This document shows positions 1 to 6,763 of a DNA stretch of 11,711 nucleotides, in pieces. Under the pieces are notes generated by a model that ran no database searches, was not told the DNA's origin, and saw only the letters and a program-made list of their open reading frames with translations. Location: the NCBI GenBank assembly GCA_013696835.1, contig JACCXV010000250.1, positions 1-11,711 on the forward strand. Direction: 5' to 3'. The position numbers and the translations under genes are program-made. Positions within the stretch are counted from its first letter, which is position 1. The number at the start of each line of letters is the position of its first letter. Origin of the DNA: Gemmatimonadota bacterium (GTDB taxonomy: Bacteria; Gemmatimonadota; Gemmatimonadetes; JACCXV01).

Positions 1-1
1 G

Positions 2-382
2 GTCTACCCGCTGGTCGACCTCGCCGTCTGCCGCGCCGGCGCCATGACGCTCTCCGAGCTCACCTGCTGGGGCATCCCCGCGATCCTCGTGCCCTATCCC
101 TTCGCCGCCGGCGGGCACCAGGAGCGCAACGCCCGGGCGCTGGTCGACGACCAGGCCGCCGTCTGGATCCCCGAGCACGACCTCACCGCGGCTGCCCTGG
201 GCGAGAAGATCGCGCTGCTGATGGAGGCCGGTCCGATCCGCGAGGACATCGCCGAACGCGCACGGCGGCGCGGGCGACGCGACGCGACCCGCGACATCGC
301 CGACCACATCGTCGAGCTGGCGCGCTCGCGCAGGGCAGGAAGCCGCTCGGAGCGGGCTCAACCGGCGCAGGCGGCACCGTGA
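2..382 (+). CDS. murG: MurG C-terminal part (UDP-GlcNAc:lipid I N-acetylglucosaminyltransferase), 5' truncated by window edge
   Basis: This is the end of the glycosyltransferase that adds GlcNAc to undecaprenyl-PP-MurNAc-pentapeptide (lipid I) to make lipid II at the inner face of the cytoplasmic membrane. The open frame runs in from the left edge (first full codon at base 2); the ATG at 44 is internal, not the start. The visible 126 residues begin with VYPLVDLAVCRAGAMTLSEL, which is the RSGA-x-T-x-SE nucleotide-sugar-binding motif of the C-terminal GT-B domain. The PYPFAAGGHQERNA segment follows, whose Gln (HQ) is the expected UDP-GlcNAc contact. The final helix ends near residue DHIVELAR. 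A tail of about 18 residues rich in Arg, Ser and Ala runs on to the stop. The stop overlaps the murC GTG by 4 nt (GTGA), so the two are translationally coupled. Identification is firm; only the N-terminal acceptor domain is missing. Confidence 0.95.
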   Translation, partial: VYPLVDLAVCRAGAMTLSELTCWGIPAILVPYPFAAGGHQERNARALVDDQAAVWIPEHDLTAAALGEKIALLMEAGPIREDIAERARRRGRRDATRDIADHIVELARSRRAGSRSERAQPAQAAP

Positions 383-1869
383 GGTTTCGCGCCCACGAGC
401 GGTTCCACCTGATGGGGATCGGCGGCGCCGGCATGAGCGCGCTGGCCGAGCTCCTGCTGGCCGAGGGCTACGAGGTGTCCGGCTGCGACGCGGCGCCGGG
501 CGAGTTCGCCGCGGGTCTCGAGGCGCGTGGGGTGCGCATCGCCCGCGGTCACGCGGCGGAGCATGTCGCCGGCACGCATACCCTGGTCGTCTCGTCCGCG
601 ATCCCGCGCGACCACCGGGAGGTGGAGGCGGCGCGGGCGGCCGACGTTCCCGTGGTGCGTCGGGCCGAGCTGCTGGCCGAGGTCGCGCGCGGGCGTCTGC
701 AGGTGGCCATTGCCGGGACGCACGGGAAGAGCACCACCACCACGCTCACCGGCTGCGCGCTGACAGCTGCAGGGTTCGACCCCACGGTGGTCGTGGGCGG
801 CGCCGTGCGCGGCTCGGGAGGAAACGTCCGCTGGGGGCGCGGCGAGCCGTTCGTCGTGGAAGCCGACGAGTTCGACCGCTCCTTTCTCACGCTCGCGCCG
901 GTGTACGCGCTCGTGACCAGCGTCGATGCCGACCACATGGACACCTACGGCAGCATGCGCGCCCTGGGCGCGGCATTCGTCCAGTTCCTGGATCGCGTGC
1001 CGTTCCACGGCCGTGCGTTCTGGTGTGCCGATCACGCGGGGCTTCGACGGCTGGTGCGGCGCTCGCGCGCCCCGCTGACCTCCTATGGCCTCTCCCCGCG
1101 GGCCTGCGTGAGGGGTTCCCGCATCCGCCAGCGCGGGCTGGTGACCGAGTTCCGGCTCTCGCGCGGCGGTGAGGGGATCGGGTCGATCACGCTCGGACTG
1201 CCAGGCCGCCTGAACGTGCAGAATGCCGTCGGCGCCGCCGCGCTCGCGCTGGAGCTCGGCGCCGGGTTCGAGGCGATCCGCACCGGCCTCGCCGAGTGCG
1301 CGGGGGTGACCCGCCGCTTCGAGGTGAAGCCCTGCGGCTCCGACGTCATTGTGGTGGACGACTACGCGCACCATCCCGCGGAGATCCGGGCCACGCTGCG
1401 CGCGGCGCGCGAGGGATGGAGCCGGCGCCTGATCGCGCTCTTCCAGCCGCATCTCTTCACGCGCACGCGTGACCTGGCGACGGAGCTGGGCGCCGCCCTC
1501 ACCGCGGCGGACGTCGTCCTCGTGACCGACGTGTACCCATCGCGCGAGGCGCCGCTGCCCGGCGTCACGGGCGAGCTCGTGGCCGCCGCCGCACGCGGAG
1601 CCGGCCATGCCGACGTGACGTACGTCCAGAACCTCTCCGAGCTGGCGACCCGGACGCTGGAGCGCGTCCGGACGGGGGACCTCGTGGTGGCGATGGGCGC
1701 GGGGGACATCGGGAACGTGGCTGGAGAGATAGCGGCGGCGCTCGCGGCGAACGCCGGCGACGACGGCCCCGACGAGGCTCGCGCGCAGACTGGCGCCAGC
1801 ATCCACCACGACGGGGACGCTCCGGCTGTCGCACTCGGCAGCCGGCGCACGGAGGGGGTGGCGTGCTGA
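379..1869 (+). CDS. murC: MurC, UDP-N-acetylmuramate--L-alanine ligase
   Basis: This cytoplasmic ATP-dependent ligase adds the first amino acid, L-Ala, to UDP-MurNAc in peptidoglycan synthesis. The 496-residue protein has the Mur ligase layout. An N-terminal Rossmann-like UDP-binding domain opens with HLMGIGGAGMSALAEL (10-25). The ATP P-loop GTHGKST lies at 113-119, followed by EADEFDRSF (161-169), a variant of the usual EADESD metal and substrate segment. The C-terminal domain motif DDYAHHPAEI starts at 327. The GTG start at 379 overlaps the murG stop, and the protein then aligns with family N-termini from the first residues. After the last helix (GEIAAALAA, near residue 450) there is a low-complexity tail of about 45 residues that is not part of the usual fold; the DNA for this tail also carries the murB ribosome binding site. 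The length is slightly above the usual 450-490. Confidence 0.97.
   Translation: MRFRAHERFHLMGIGGAGMSALAELLLAEGYEVSGCDAAPGEFAAGLEARGVRIARGHAAEHVAGTHTLVVSSAIPRDHREVEAARAADVPVVRRAELLAEVARGRLQVAIAGTHGKSTTTTLTGCALTAAGFDPTVVVGGAVRGSGGNVRWGRGEPFVVEADEFDRSFLTLAPVYALVTSVDADHMDTYGSMRALGAAFVQFLDRVPFHGRAFWCADHAGLRRLVRRSRAPLTSYGLSPRACVRGSRIRQRGLVTEFRLSRGGEGIGSITLGLPGRLNVQNAVGAAALALELGAGFEAIRTGLAECAGVTRRFEVKPCGSDVIVVDDYAHHPAEIRATLRAAREGWSRRLIALFQPHLFTRTRDLATELGAALTAADVVLVTDVYPSREAPLPGVTGELVAAAARGAGHADVTYVQNLSELATRTLERVRTGDLVVAMGAGDIGNVAGEIAAALAANAGDDGPDEARAQTGASIHHDGDAPAVALGSRRTEGVAC
1851..1858 (+). promoter_or_regulatory. Shine-Dalgarno sequence for murB, inside murC
   Basis: GGAGGGGG lies 4 nt before the GTG at 1863, inside the murC 3' end. 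It supports GTG 1863 as the murB start. The GTG at 1858-1860 is in the murC frame and is not a competitor. Confidence 0.7.
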
Positions 1870-2867
1870 AGTCGGACGTCGACCTGGCACCCTACACGTA
1901 CATCCGGATCGGCGGACGCGCCGAGGCGTTCTGGGAGGTGCGGAGCCGCACCGATCTGGAGTCGGCCCTGGAGTGGCGCCGCCAGCGCGGGGTGGCTGAG
2001 TGGTTCGTCCTCGGTGGGGGAGCGAACCTGCTGGTCAATGACGAGCGCTCGTATGCGCTGGTGATCAAGCTCGATCGCGCGTTCGGTGCGATACGGGAAG
2101 AGCCGGACCGGATCGTGGTCGAGGCCGGCGTCTACCTCTCGCGGCTCGTGCGCGACGGCGTCGCGGCCGGGTGGGGCGGCATCGAGCAGCTCGCGGGTAT
2201 CCCGGGCACGATCGGCGGGGCGGTCGTGATGAACGCCGGCATCCCGGCATTCGAGACGTTCGATCTGGTGCTCGAGGTGCGCGCTCTCGATGCCGAGGGG
2301 CGGGAGGTGTGCTTCCGCACCGAGGAGCTGCGGCCCGGCTACCGCAATGGCAACATCCCGCCCGATGTCGTCGTGAGCGAGGTGATCCTGGCCCGGCGGG
2401 CCGGCGATCGCGCAGCCATGGCGACCGCGGCGCGCCGTCTGAAGGACGAGCGCCGCGAGAAGCAGCCGCTCCAGCACCCCTCGTTCGGCTCGACGTTCCG
2501 CAACCCCGATCCACCGGCTGCACACGGCGTGCCCGAGGGTCACGGTTCGCCCGCCGGTCAGGCGACGCCCGCCGGGCGAGAAAGGCCCAGGGTTGGAGAG
2601 CAAGGGGCAGCGGGAGCATGGGCGGCCGGCACGCTCATCGAGCGGGCGGGGCTGAAGGGCGCCCGCCGGGGCGATGCGCAGCTGTCCGAGAAGCACGCCA
2701 ACTTCGTGGTGAACCTGGGCCGCGCGTCCGCCCGCGACGTGCTGGAGCTCATGATCCTGGCGCGCCGCGAGGTGGGGCGCCGGTTCGGCGTCTGGCTCGA
2801 GCCGGAGGTGCGAATGGTCGGGTTCCGGCCCGCCGACCTGGAGCCGCTGCTGGAGCGTGCGGCGTGA
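1863..2867 (+). CDS. murB: MurB, UDP-N-acetylenolpyruvoylglucosamine reductase, with a 35-residue insertion
   Basis: This FAD enzyme uses NADPH to reduce UDP-GlcNAc-enolpyruvate to UDP-MurNAc. FAD-domain motifs are visible: YTYIRIGG (11-18), VLGGGANLLVND (49-60), and AGIPGTIGGAVVMNAG (111-126). The substrate domain shows GYR (159-161, expected catalytic Arg), PSFGSTFRNP (206-215) with Ser210 as the expected proton donor, GLKGARRGDAQLSEKHANF (263-281), and LEPEVR (312-317) with Glu314. The overall pattern is type II. Unusually, about 39 residues (216-254), rich in Gly, Pro, Ala and Arg, separate FRNP from AGTLIE, where type II enzymes have only three or four; this gives 334 residues instead of about 300. 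Family members usually have Ser two residues after the catalytic Arg, but here it is Gly163. The GTG start overlaps murC by 7 nt and has a strong ribosome binding site. The stop overlaps the ftsQ ATG by 1 nt. Confidence 0.96.
   Translation: MLKSDVDLAPYTYIRIGGRAEAFWEVRSRTDLESALEWRRQRGVAEWFVLGGGANLLVNDERSYALVIKLDRAFGAIREEPDRIVVEAGVYLSRLVRDGVAAGWGGIEQLAGIPGTIGGAVVMNAGIPAFETFDLVLEVRALDAEGREVCFRTEELRPGYRNGNIPPDVVVSEVILARRAGDRAAMATAARRLKDERREKQPLQHPSFGSTFRNPDPPAAHGVPEGHGSPAGQATPAGRERPRVGEQGAAGAWAAGTLIERAGLKGARRGDAQLSEKHANFVVNLGRASARDVLELMILARREVGRRFGVWLEPEVRMVGFRPADLEPLLERAA
2508..2624 (+). other. In-frame low-complexity insertion within murB
   Basis: These bases encode MurB residues 216-254, between the conserved FRNP and AGTLIE segments. 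The stretch is rich in Gly, Pro, Ala, Glu and Arg and has no recognisable fold. At DNA level it contains a direct repeat GCCCGCCGG (2549-2557 and 2567-2575), and the second copy lies in a near-palindrome CGCCCGCCGGGCG. The reading frame stays open and the conserved C-terminal MurB segments continue normally, so this is an insertion rather than a frameshift. Its edges are inferred from family motif spacing. Confidence 0.75.
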
Positions 2868-3943
2868 TGGGGGCGCGCCGCGGTCAAGCCGCGGCCCCGC
2901 CGCGCCGTGCGCGAAAGGTCGCTCCCAACCGGCGTCTGTCCGCGAACCTGCCCCGCCGGCGACGCGCGCGCATCTGGCTGGCCGCCAGCGTCCCGCTCGG
3001 CGCCGCGCTGGTGTTCGCCGGGCTGTGGGGAACGTTCGAGGGGGATCTGTTCCTGGTGCGAGAGATCACCTTTCGAGGTCTCGTGCACGCCCACCCGCAG
3101 GTGCTCGTGGCGGAGTCGGGCCTGGCGCGCCCCCGCTCCCTCTTCGACGACCTCTCGACCCCGCGCGCAGCCCTGCTGCGCGATCCACTCGTGCGAGACG
3201 TGCGCCTGCGACGACGGTTTCCGAGCCGGTTGATCGTGGAGGTCGACGAGCGGCGGCCGGTTGCCTACTGGTCGGACGAGGTCCTCCTTCCGGTGGATGC
3301 CGAGGGGCGCGTGCTGCCGCTCCATCCGGCGCATTACGGCTGGGACCTGCCCATCCTGATGGCTCCCGCACACGCGGACGGGGCGGCAGGCGGGGCGGAG
3401 CGCGCGAGGCCGAGCGTGGTGGAAGGCGGCCGCCTGGTGGACGGTAGCGCGCGCGCGCTGCTGCGCCTGGTGATCGGCATCCGCGACCGAGTGCCGGAGA
3501 TCGCGCGCCGCGTCTCGGTCGCCGAGCTGACGGGCGGCGGCAGAGTCGTGTTCCACCTGATGGGCGACGAAGGCGAGGTCCGCCTGCGGCTGGAGACGCC
3601 GCTCGAAAAGGTGGCCCTGCTGTCCGACATCATCCGGGACCTGGAGCTCAAGCGCAAAGGGTTCGAAAGCGTGGACCTCTCCTTTTCGGACCAGATCGTC
3701 GTGCGCCCGGTCGATCTGCCTTCGACGGGGGCCGGTGAGGCCGAAGCCGCGGAGACCGCGGACGCAGCCGTAGCCGGTGGCGCAGCTGTGGCTGGTGACG
3801 CAGCCGTGGCCGGCGGCGCAATCGCTCGGCCCGACGGCGGCGCTGCTGGCGGCGATACCGAGGCCTCGACCGTACCACCCGGTACGGCGCCGTGGCGCGC
3901 CACGTCCACGTCGCTGCCCGCCTTTCCCGACGAGGAGACCTGA
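2867..3943 (+). CDS. ftsQ: FtsQ/DivIB-type cell division protein with POTRA domain
   Basis: This bitopic membrane protein of the divisome links FtsA/FtsZ-side components to the septal FtsW/FtsI synthase. The layout of the 358 residues is typical. A very basic cytoplasmic segment (1-35, many Arg) is followed by one transmembrane helix (about 36-55). A POTRA domain (about 61-132) starts FLVREITFRG and contains the DPLVRDVRLRRRFPSRL strand-turn-strand. A beta-rich FtsQ domain runs to about 283, ending FESVDLSFSDQIVVRP. A low-complexity Ala/Gly/Val/Thr tail (about 284-358) follows, which FtsQ proteins usually lack, and it includes a three-copy hexapeptide repeat. The ATG at 2867 overlaps the murB TGA by 1 nt; the open frame extends far upstream, but only inside murB. 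Sequence conservation in FtsQ is low, so the call rests on POTRA features, topology and its place between murB and ftsA. Confidence 0.92.
   Translation: MGARRGQAAAPPRRARKVAPNRRLSANLPRRRRARIWLAASVPLGAALVFAGLWGTFEGDLFLVREITFRGLVHAHPQVLVAESGLARPRSLFDDLSTPRAALLRDPLVRDVRLRRRFPSRLIVEVDERRPVAYWSDEVLLPVDAEGRVLPLHPAHYGWDLPILMAPAHADGAAGGAERARPSVVEGGRLVDGSARALLRLVIGIRDRVPEIARRVSVAELTGGGRVVFHLMGDEGEVRLRLETPLEKVALLSDIIRDLELKRKGFESVDLSFSDQIVVRPVDLPSTGAGEAEAAETADAAVAGGAAVAGDAAVAGGAIARPDGGAAGGDTEASTVPPGTAPWRATSTSLPAFPDEET
3764..3820 (+). repeat. 18-bp tandem repeat (three copies) in the ftsQ tail
   Basis: Three tandem copies of an 18-bp unit lie at 3764-3781, 3782-3799 and 3800-3817, plus a further GCA codon. 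They encode AAVAGG, AAVAGD and AAVAGG, then Ala (FtsQ residues 300-318). Copies differ mostly at third codon positions, so the peptide is better kept than the DNA. A repeat of this kind can change copy number by slippage without breaking the frame. Confidence 0.9.
3932..3937 (+). promoter_or_regulatory. Shine-Dalgarno sequence fixing the ftsA start
   Basis: GAGGAG sits 5 nt before ATG 3943, at the end of ftsQ. It favours 3943 over the in-frame ATG at 3892, which would add 17 residues lacking any FtsA similarity. Confidence 0.75.
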
Positions 3944-5193
3944 TGGCGTCACGCGAGAACATCGTCGTGGGCCTCGACATCGGGACCACGAAGGTCTGCG
4001 CCATCATCGCCGAGGCCGACGAGGGCGGCGTCAAGGTGGTGGGAGTCGGATTGACGCGGGCCGAGGGGCTGCGGCGTGGCGTGGTGGTCAACCTCGACAA
4101 GACCGTCGAGTCCATCCGGCGTGCCGTCGAGGAGGCCGAGCTCATGGCCGGCGTGGAGGTGCGCTCCGTCTATGCAGGCATTGCCGGCGACCACATCCGC
4201 TCGGTGAACAGCCATGGCGTGATAGCCGTGCCTCGAGGCGGCGTCGAGATCACCCGCTCGGACGTCGCACGCGCCATCGACGCCGCGAAGGCCGTCGCGA
4301 TCCCCATGGATCGCGAGGTAGTGCACATCCTGCCGCAGGACTTCACGGTGGACGACCAGCACGGGATCAAGGATCCCACCGGCATGGCCGGCGTCCGCCT
4401 CGAGGTGGACGTGCACATCGTCACCGGGGCCGTCTCGTCGGCGCAGAACATCGTCAAGGCGATCCAGCGTGCGGGCTATCAGGTGACCGACCTCGTGCTC
4501 GAGCCGCTCGCCTCCGCCTACAGCGCCCTCACGGAGGACGAGCGCGAGCTGGGCGTCGTGATCGTCGACATGGGTGGCGGGACGACGGACATCGCGCTCT
4601 TCCACGAGGGGGCCGTGCGCCAGACCAGCGTGATCGGGCTCGGCGGCAACAACGTCACCAACGACATCGCGATCGGGCTGCGCACGCCGGCACGCGACGC
4701 GGAGCGGATCAAGGAGCGCTTCGGCGCGGCGCTGGCGCACGTCGTATCGGGGGACGAGGAGATCCGCGTACCGGGCGTCGCTTCGCAGCATGAGCGTCGC
4801 GTGTCGCGCCAGCTGCTGGCGTCGATCATCCAGCCGCGAATGGAGGAGATGCTTCAGCTGGTGGTGCGCGAGATCCGCAAGACGGACTGGGGGGACAAGA
4901 TCCCCGCGGGAATGGTCCTGACCGGCGGCGCCTCGAGCCTCGAGGGGACGGCCATGCTCGCCGAGGAGGTGCTCGACATGCCCGTGCGGATCGGGTACCC
5001 GATGGGGGTGACGGGCCTCACGGATTCGATCCAGGATCCGAAGTACGCGACGGCCGTCGGGCTCGTGCTCTACGGCGTCGAGCGCGAGCACGAGGAGGCC
5101 CGCTTCAGCGGCCGCAACGACGACTCCGTCTGGCAGAAGGTGCTGGAACGGATGCGCGGGCTGCTGGGAGACCTCTTCGACGGGAAGAGATGA
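3943..5193 (+). CDS. ftsA: FtsA, actin-like divisome ATPase and FtsZ membrane anchor
   Basis: This cytoplasmic actin-fold protein polymerises on the membrane, tethers FtsZ filaments and recruits later divisome proteins. The 416-residue protein has the phosphate-1 loop GLDIGTTKV (10-18), the SHS2/1C subdomain with VYAGIAGDHI, the phosphate-2 motif DMGGGTTD (209-216) and the adenosine motif LTGGASSLEG (from 326). It ends in a strongly amphipathic basic helix (KVLERMRGLLGDLFDGKR), which is the expected membrane-targeting sequence. The GLGGNNVTNDIAIGL segment also matches the family. The ATG overlaps the ftsQ stop by 1 nt (TGATG), so it is coupled to ftsQ. FtsZ binding would be through the C-terminal peptide of the downstream ftsZ product, which is intact. 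Length and motifs are normal, with no sign of damage. Confidence 0.98.
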   Translation: MASRENIVVGLDIGTTKVCAIIAEADEGGVKVVGVGLTRAEGLRRGVVVNLDKTVESIRRAVEEAELMAGVEVRSVYAGIAGDHIRSVNSHGVIAVPRGGVEITRSDVARAIDAAKAVAIPMDREVVHILPQDFTVDDQHGIKDPTGMAGVRLEVDVHIVTGAVSSAQNIVKAIQRAGYQVTDLVLEPLASAYSALTEDERELGVVIVDMGGGTTDIALFHEGAVRQTSVIGLGGNNVTNDIAIGLRTPARDAERIKERFGAALAHVVSGDEEIRVPGVASQHERRVSRQLLASIIQPRMEEMLQLVVREIRKTDWGDKIPAGMVLTGGASSLEGTAMLAEEVLDMPVRIGYPMGVTGLTDSIQDPKYATAVGLVLYGVEREHEEARFSGRNDDSVWQKVLERMRGLLGDLFDGKR

Positions 5194-5254
5194 GCACCGG
5201 GGAGATTCGGGATGTCATCGGCCGCCCTGAAACGCATTCGAAACGTACAAGATA

Positions 5255-5283
5255 TTGTGGTGAGGCCGGGAACCAGATACACT
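5255..5283 (+). promoter_or_regulatory. Candidate sigma70-type promoter for ftsZ
   Basis: TTGTGG (5255-5260) and TACACT (5278-5283) are separated by 17 bp, with expected transcription start near 5290. The pair matches consensus at 3/6 and 4/6. It sits in the only relatively A/T-rich patch of the ftsA-ftsZ gap, the first real gap in the cluster. A short inverted repeat, ACCAG (5272-5276) and CTGGT (5286-5290), straddles the -10 element and could be an operator, though arms this short may be chance. This is a prediction from sequence alone. Confidence 0.45.
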
Positions 5284-5360
5284 GACTGGTGCCCACGATG
5301 AGACAGCCGCGATCGACACCCACTCGGCGACGCGCCTCGACCGGAAAAGCTGACAAGCGC

Positions 5361-5393
5361 CCTGCCTCCCCTGCGAGGGAAGGCGGAGGCGGG
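5361..5393 (+). promoter_or_regulatory. Stem-loop in the ftsZ 5' leader
   Basis: CCTGCCTCC (5361-5369) pairs with GGAGGCGGG (5385-5393) to give nine pairs including one G-T wobble. An inner CCT/AGG stem can form in the loop. It lies in the leader between the candidate promoter and the ftsZ ribosome binding site. The CCTCCC at 5365-5370 is also complementary to GGGAGG at 5444-5449 (the Shine-Dalgarno region) and at 5414-5419, so alternative pairings are possible. A role in control is inference only. Confidence 0.4.
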
Positions 5394-5443
5394 ACCACCA
5401 CAGGGGTGCCCTCGGGAGGGACGCCCACAACAGCCCAACAGGC

Positions 5444-5453
5444 GGGAGGAAGG
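5444..5453 (+). promoter_or_regulatory. Shine-Dalgarno sequence deciding the ftsZ start
   Basis: GGGAGGAAGG lies just before ATG 5457, with its GGAGG core 7 nt upstream of the start codon. It picks 5457 over the in-frame GTG at 5289, whose extra 56 residues are low-complexity and have poor codon bias. Confidence 0.85.
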
Positions 5454-5456
5454 CAC

Positions 5457-6620
5457 ATGATCTTCGAGTTCGACGAAGCCGAGCGGCGGCCGCAATTCGC
5501 ACGCATCCGGGTCGTCGGCGTGGGGGGTGGCGGAGGGAACGCGGTGAACCGGATGATCCAGGAGAAGCTGGACGGGGTGGAGTTCATCTCGATCAACACC
5601 GACGCCCAGGCGCTGCTCAAGGCGGAGTCGCACCGCCGGCTGCAGATCGGCAAGCAGATCACCCGCGGCCTCGGCGCCGGCGCGCGTCCGGAGGTCGGCC
5701 GTGAGGCGATGCTCGAAGACCGCGATGAGGTGATCGCCGCCCTCGAGGGATCAGACATGGTGTTCATCACCGCCGGGCTCGGTGGCGGGACGGGAACGGG
5801 CGCCGCTCCAGTGCTCGCGGAGATCGCCAAGGAGATGGGGGCGCTGACGGTCGGGATCGTGACGAAGCCCTTCGCCTTCGAGGGCCGCAAGCGGATGCAG
5901 CAGGCGGAAGAGGGGCTGCGCGACCTCAAGAAGCGCGTGGACACCCTGATCGTCGTGCCCAACCAGCGCCTGCTGTCGGTCGTCGGGCAGGGCACGTCGC
6001 TGCAGGATGCCTTCCGCGTCGCCGACTCGGTCCTGCTGCACGCCACGCAGGGCATCTCGGACCTGATCACGGTGACCGGGCTGGTGAACGTCGACTTCGC
6101 GGACGTGAAGACGATCATGACGGAGATGGGCGACGCGCTGATGGGGACCGGCTACGGCAGCGGCGAGCACCGCGCTATCGAGGCCGCCCAGGAGGCGATC
6201 TCCAGCCCGTTGCTCGACGAGGTGTCGATCTCCGGCGCGCGCGGCGTGCTGATCAACATCACGGGCGGGCGGAATTTGTCGCTGCACGAGGTGAGCGACG
6301 TGTCGTCGGTGATTCACGAGGCCGCGGGGGAGGAGGCCAACATCATCTTCGGCGCCGTCATCGACAGCGAGATGGCGGACGAGTTGCGGGTGACGGTGAT
6401 CGCGACGGGGATCAACAGCGCCGAGGAGCGTCACGAGCCGCGGCACGACCGTTCCAACATCGTCGAGCTCACGCCTCGCCGCGAAGAGGAGTTCGCCGTA
6501 GCCGCGGCTCCGCCGAGGCGGGAGGCGAGCCATCACCTGTTGTTCCAGAGCGAGGTGGTGGACGAGGGGACGCGGGCGGATCTCGAGATCCCGACGTTCA
6601 TCAGGCGGCAGATGGACTGA
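5457..6620 (+). CDS. ftsZ: FtsZ, tubulin-like GTPase of the division ring
   Basis: FtsZ polymerises with GTP at mid-cell to form the Z-ring that organises septal wall synthesis. The 387-residue protein has the glycine-rich nucleotide loop GVGGGGGNAVNRM (21-33), INTDAQ (46-51) and the tubulin signature GLGGGTGTGAAP (107-118). The T7 synergy loop is NVDFADV (211-217); its Asp213 and Asp216 are the expected residues that complete GTP hydrolysis in the neighbouring subunit. The C-terminal GTPase-activating domain ends near 320. A short linker of about 50 residues leads to the conserved C-terminal peptide LEIPTFIRRQ (376-385), the expected FtsA-binding motif. It is separated from ftsA by 263 bp with its own predicted promoter and strong ribosome binding site, unlike the overlapping genes upstream. 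That fits the common need for more FtsZ than FtsA. All key residues are present. Confidence 0.99.
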   Translation: MIFEFDEAERRPQFARIRVVGVGGGGGNAVNRMIQEKLDGVEFISINTDAQALLKAESHRRLQIGKQITRGLGAGARPEVGREAMLEDRDEVIAALEGSDMVFITAGLGGGTGTGAAPVLAEIAKEMGALTVGIVTKPFAFEGRKRMQQAEEGLRDLKKRVDTLIVVPNQRLLSVVGQGTSLQDAFRVADSVLLHATQGISDLITVTGLVNVDFADVKTIMTEMGDALMGTGYGSGEHRAIEAAQEAISSPLLDEVSISGARGVLINITGGRNLSLHEVSDVSSVIHEAAGEEANIIFGAVIDSEMADELRVTVIATGINSAEERHEPRHDRSNIVELTPRREEEFAVAAAPPRREASHHLLFQSEVVDEGTRADLEIPTFIRRQMD

Positions 6621-6633
6621 GGCGCGGTGGGCC

Positions 6634-6687
6634 GAGGCTCGCTCCCCGGAGCCGAAAGGAGAGTCGTCGTCTCCGGGGAGCGACCTC
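6634..6687 (+). terminator. Large hairpin just after ftsZ, without a T-tract
   Basis: The left arm at 6634-6651 and the right arm at 6671-6687 form 17 base pairs with a single bulged C (6638); the core is CTCCCCGGAG. The loop is 19 nt (6652-6670). It starts 13 nt past the ftsZ stop. No T-run follows, so it may be an atypical terminator, an RNA 3'-end stabiliser or a backup to the T-tract terminator downstream. Confidence 0.6.
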
Positions 6688-6719
6688 AGCTCGCCGCAGA
6701 TAACTTCCAGATCGCGCAG

Positions 6720-6741
6720 TGCCGCGGGTGACAGCGCGGCA
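6720..6741 (+). other. Second hairpin in the ftsZ 3' region
   Basis: TGCCGCG (6720-6726) pairs perfectly with CGCGGCA (6735-6741) around an 8-nt loop. No T-tract follows. It sits between the large hairpin and the intrinsic terminator. In DNA this G+C-rich a 7-bp stem has some chance of being accidental. Confidence 0.4.
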
Positions 6742-6763
6742 TCGTACGTCGGTAGGAGCGCGC

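Noticed and set aside
358..1890. Long minus-strand open frame of 510 codons opposite murC.
   Set aside because: It is a shadow of murC in high-G+C DNA: its composition is Arg/Ala/Gly/His-rich, it shows no domain, and the + strand has all MurC motifs. The same applies to minus-strand frames at 1362-2696, 2558-3952, 3949-5091 and 6913-8559.
2171..2866. Upstream extension of the ftsQ frame into murB.
   Set aside because: This is the +2 frame of murB. The Arg/Gly/Ala-rich product has no FtsQ features, and ATG 2867 gives a normal FtsQ topology.
3764..3820. Short tandem repeats as a possible CRISPR or regulatory array.
   Set aside because: The units are contiguous, 18 bp, in frame and coding, with no spacers. 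They are an internal protein repeat.
3777..4793. A 338-codon + strand frame across the ftsQ-ftsA junction.
   Set aside because: It is Arg/Gly/His-rich and overlaps both genes in another frame, where FtsA motifs are intact. It is a composition artefact.
5289..5456. Extended ftsZ start at GTG 5289, near the predicted transcription start, as if leaderless.
   Set aside because: The 56 added residues are low-complexity with weak third-position G+C bias, unlike the rest of ftsZ, and a strong Shine-Dalgarno precedes ATG 5457 where FtsZ homology begins.
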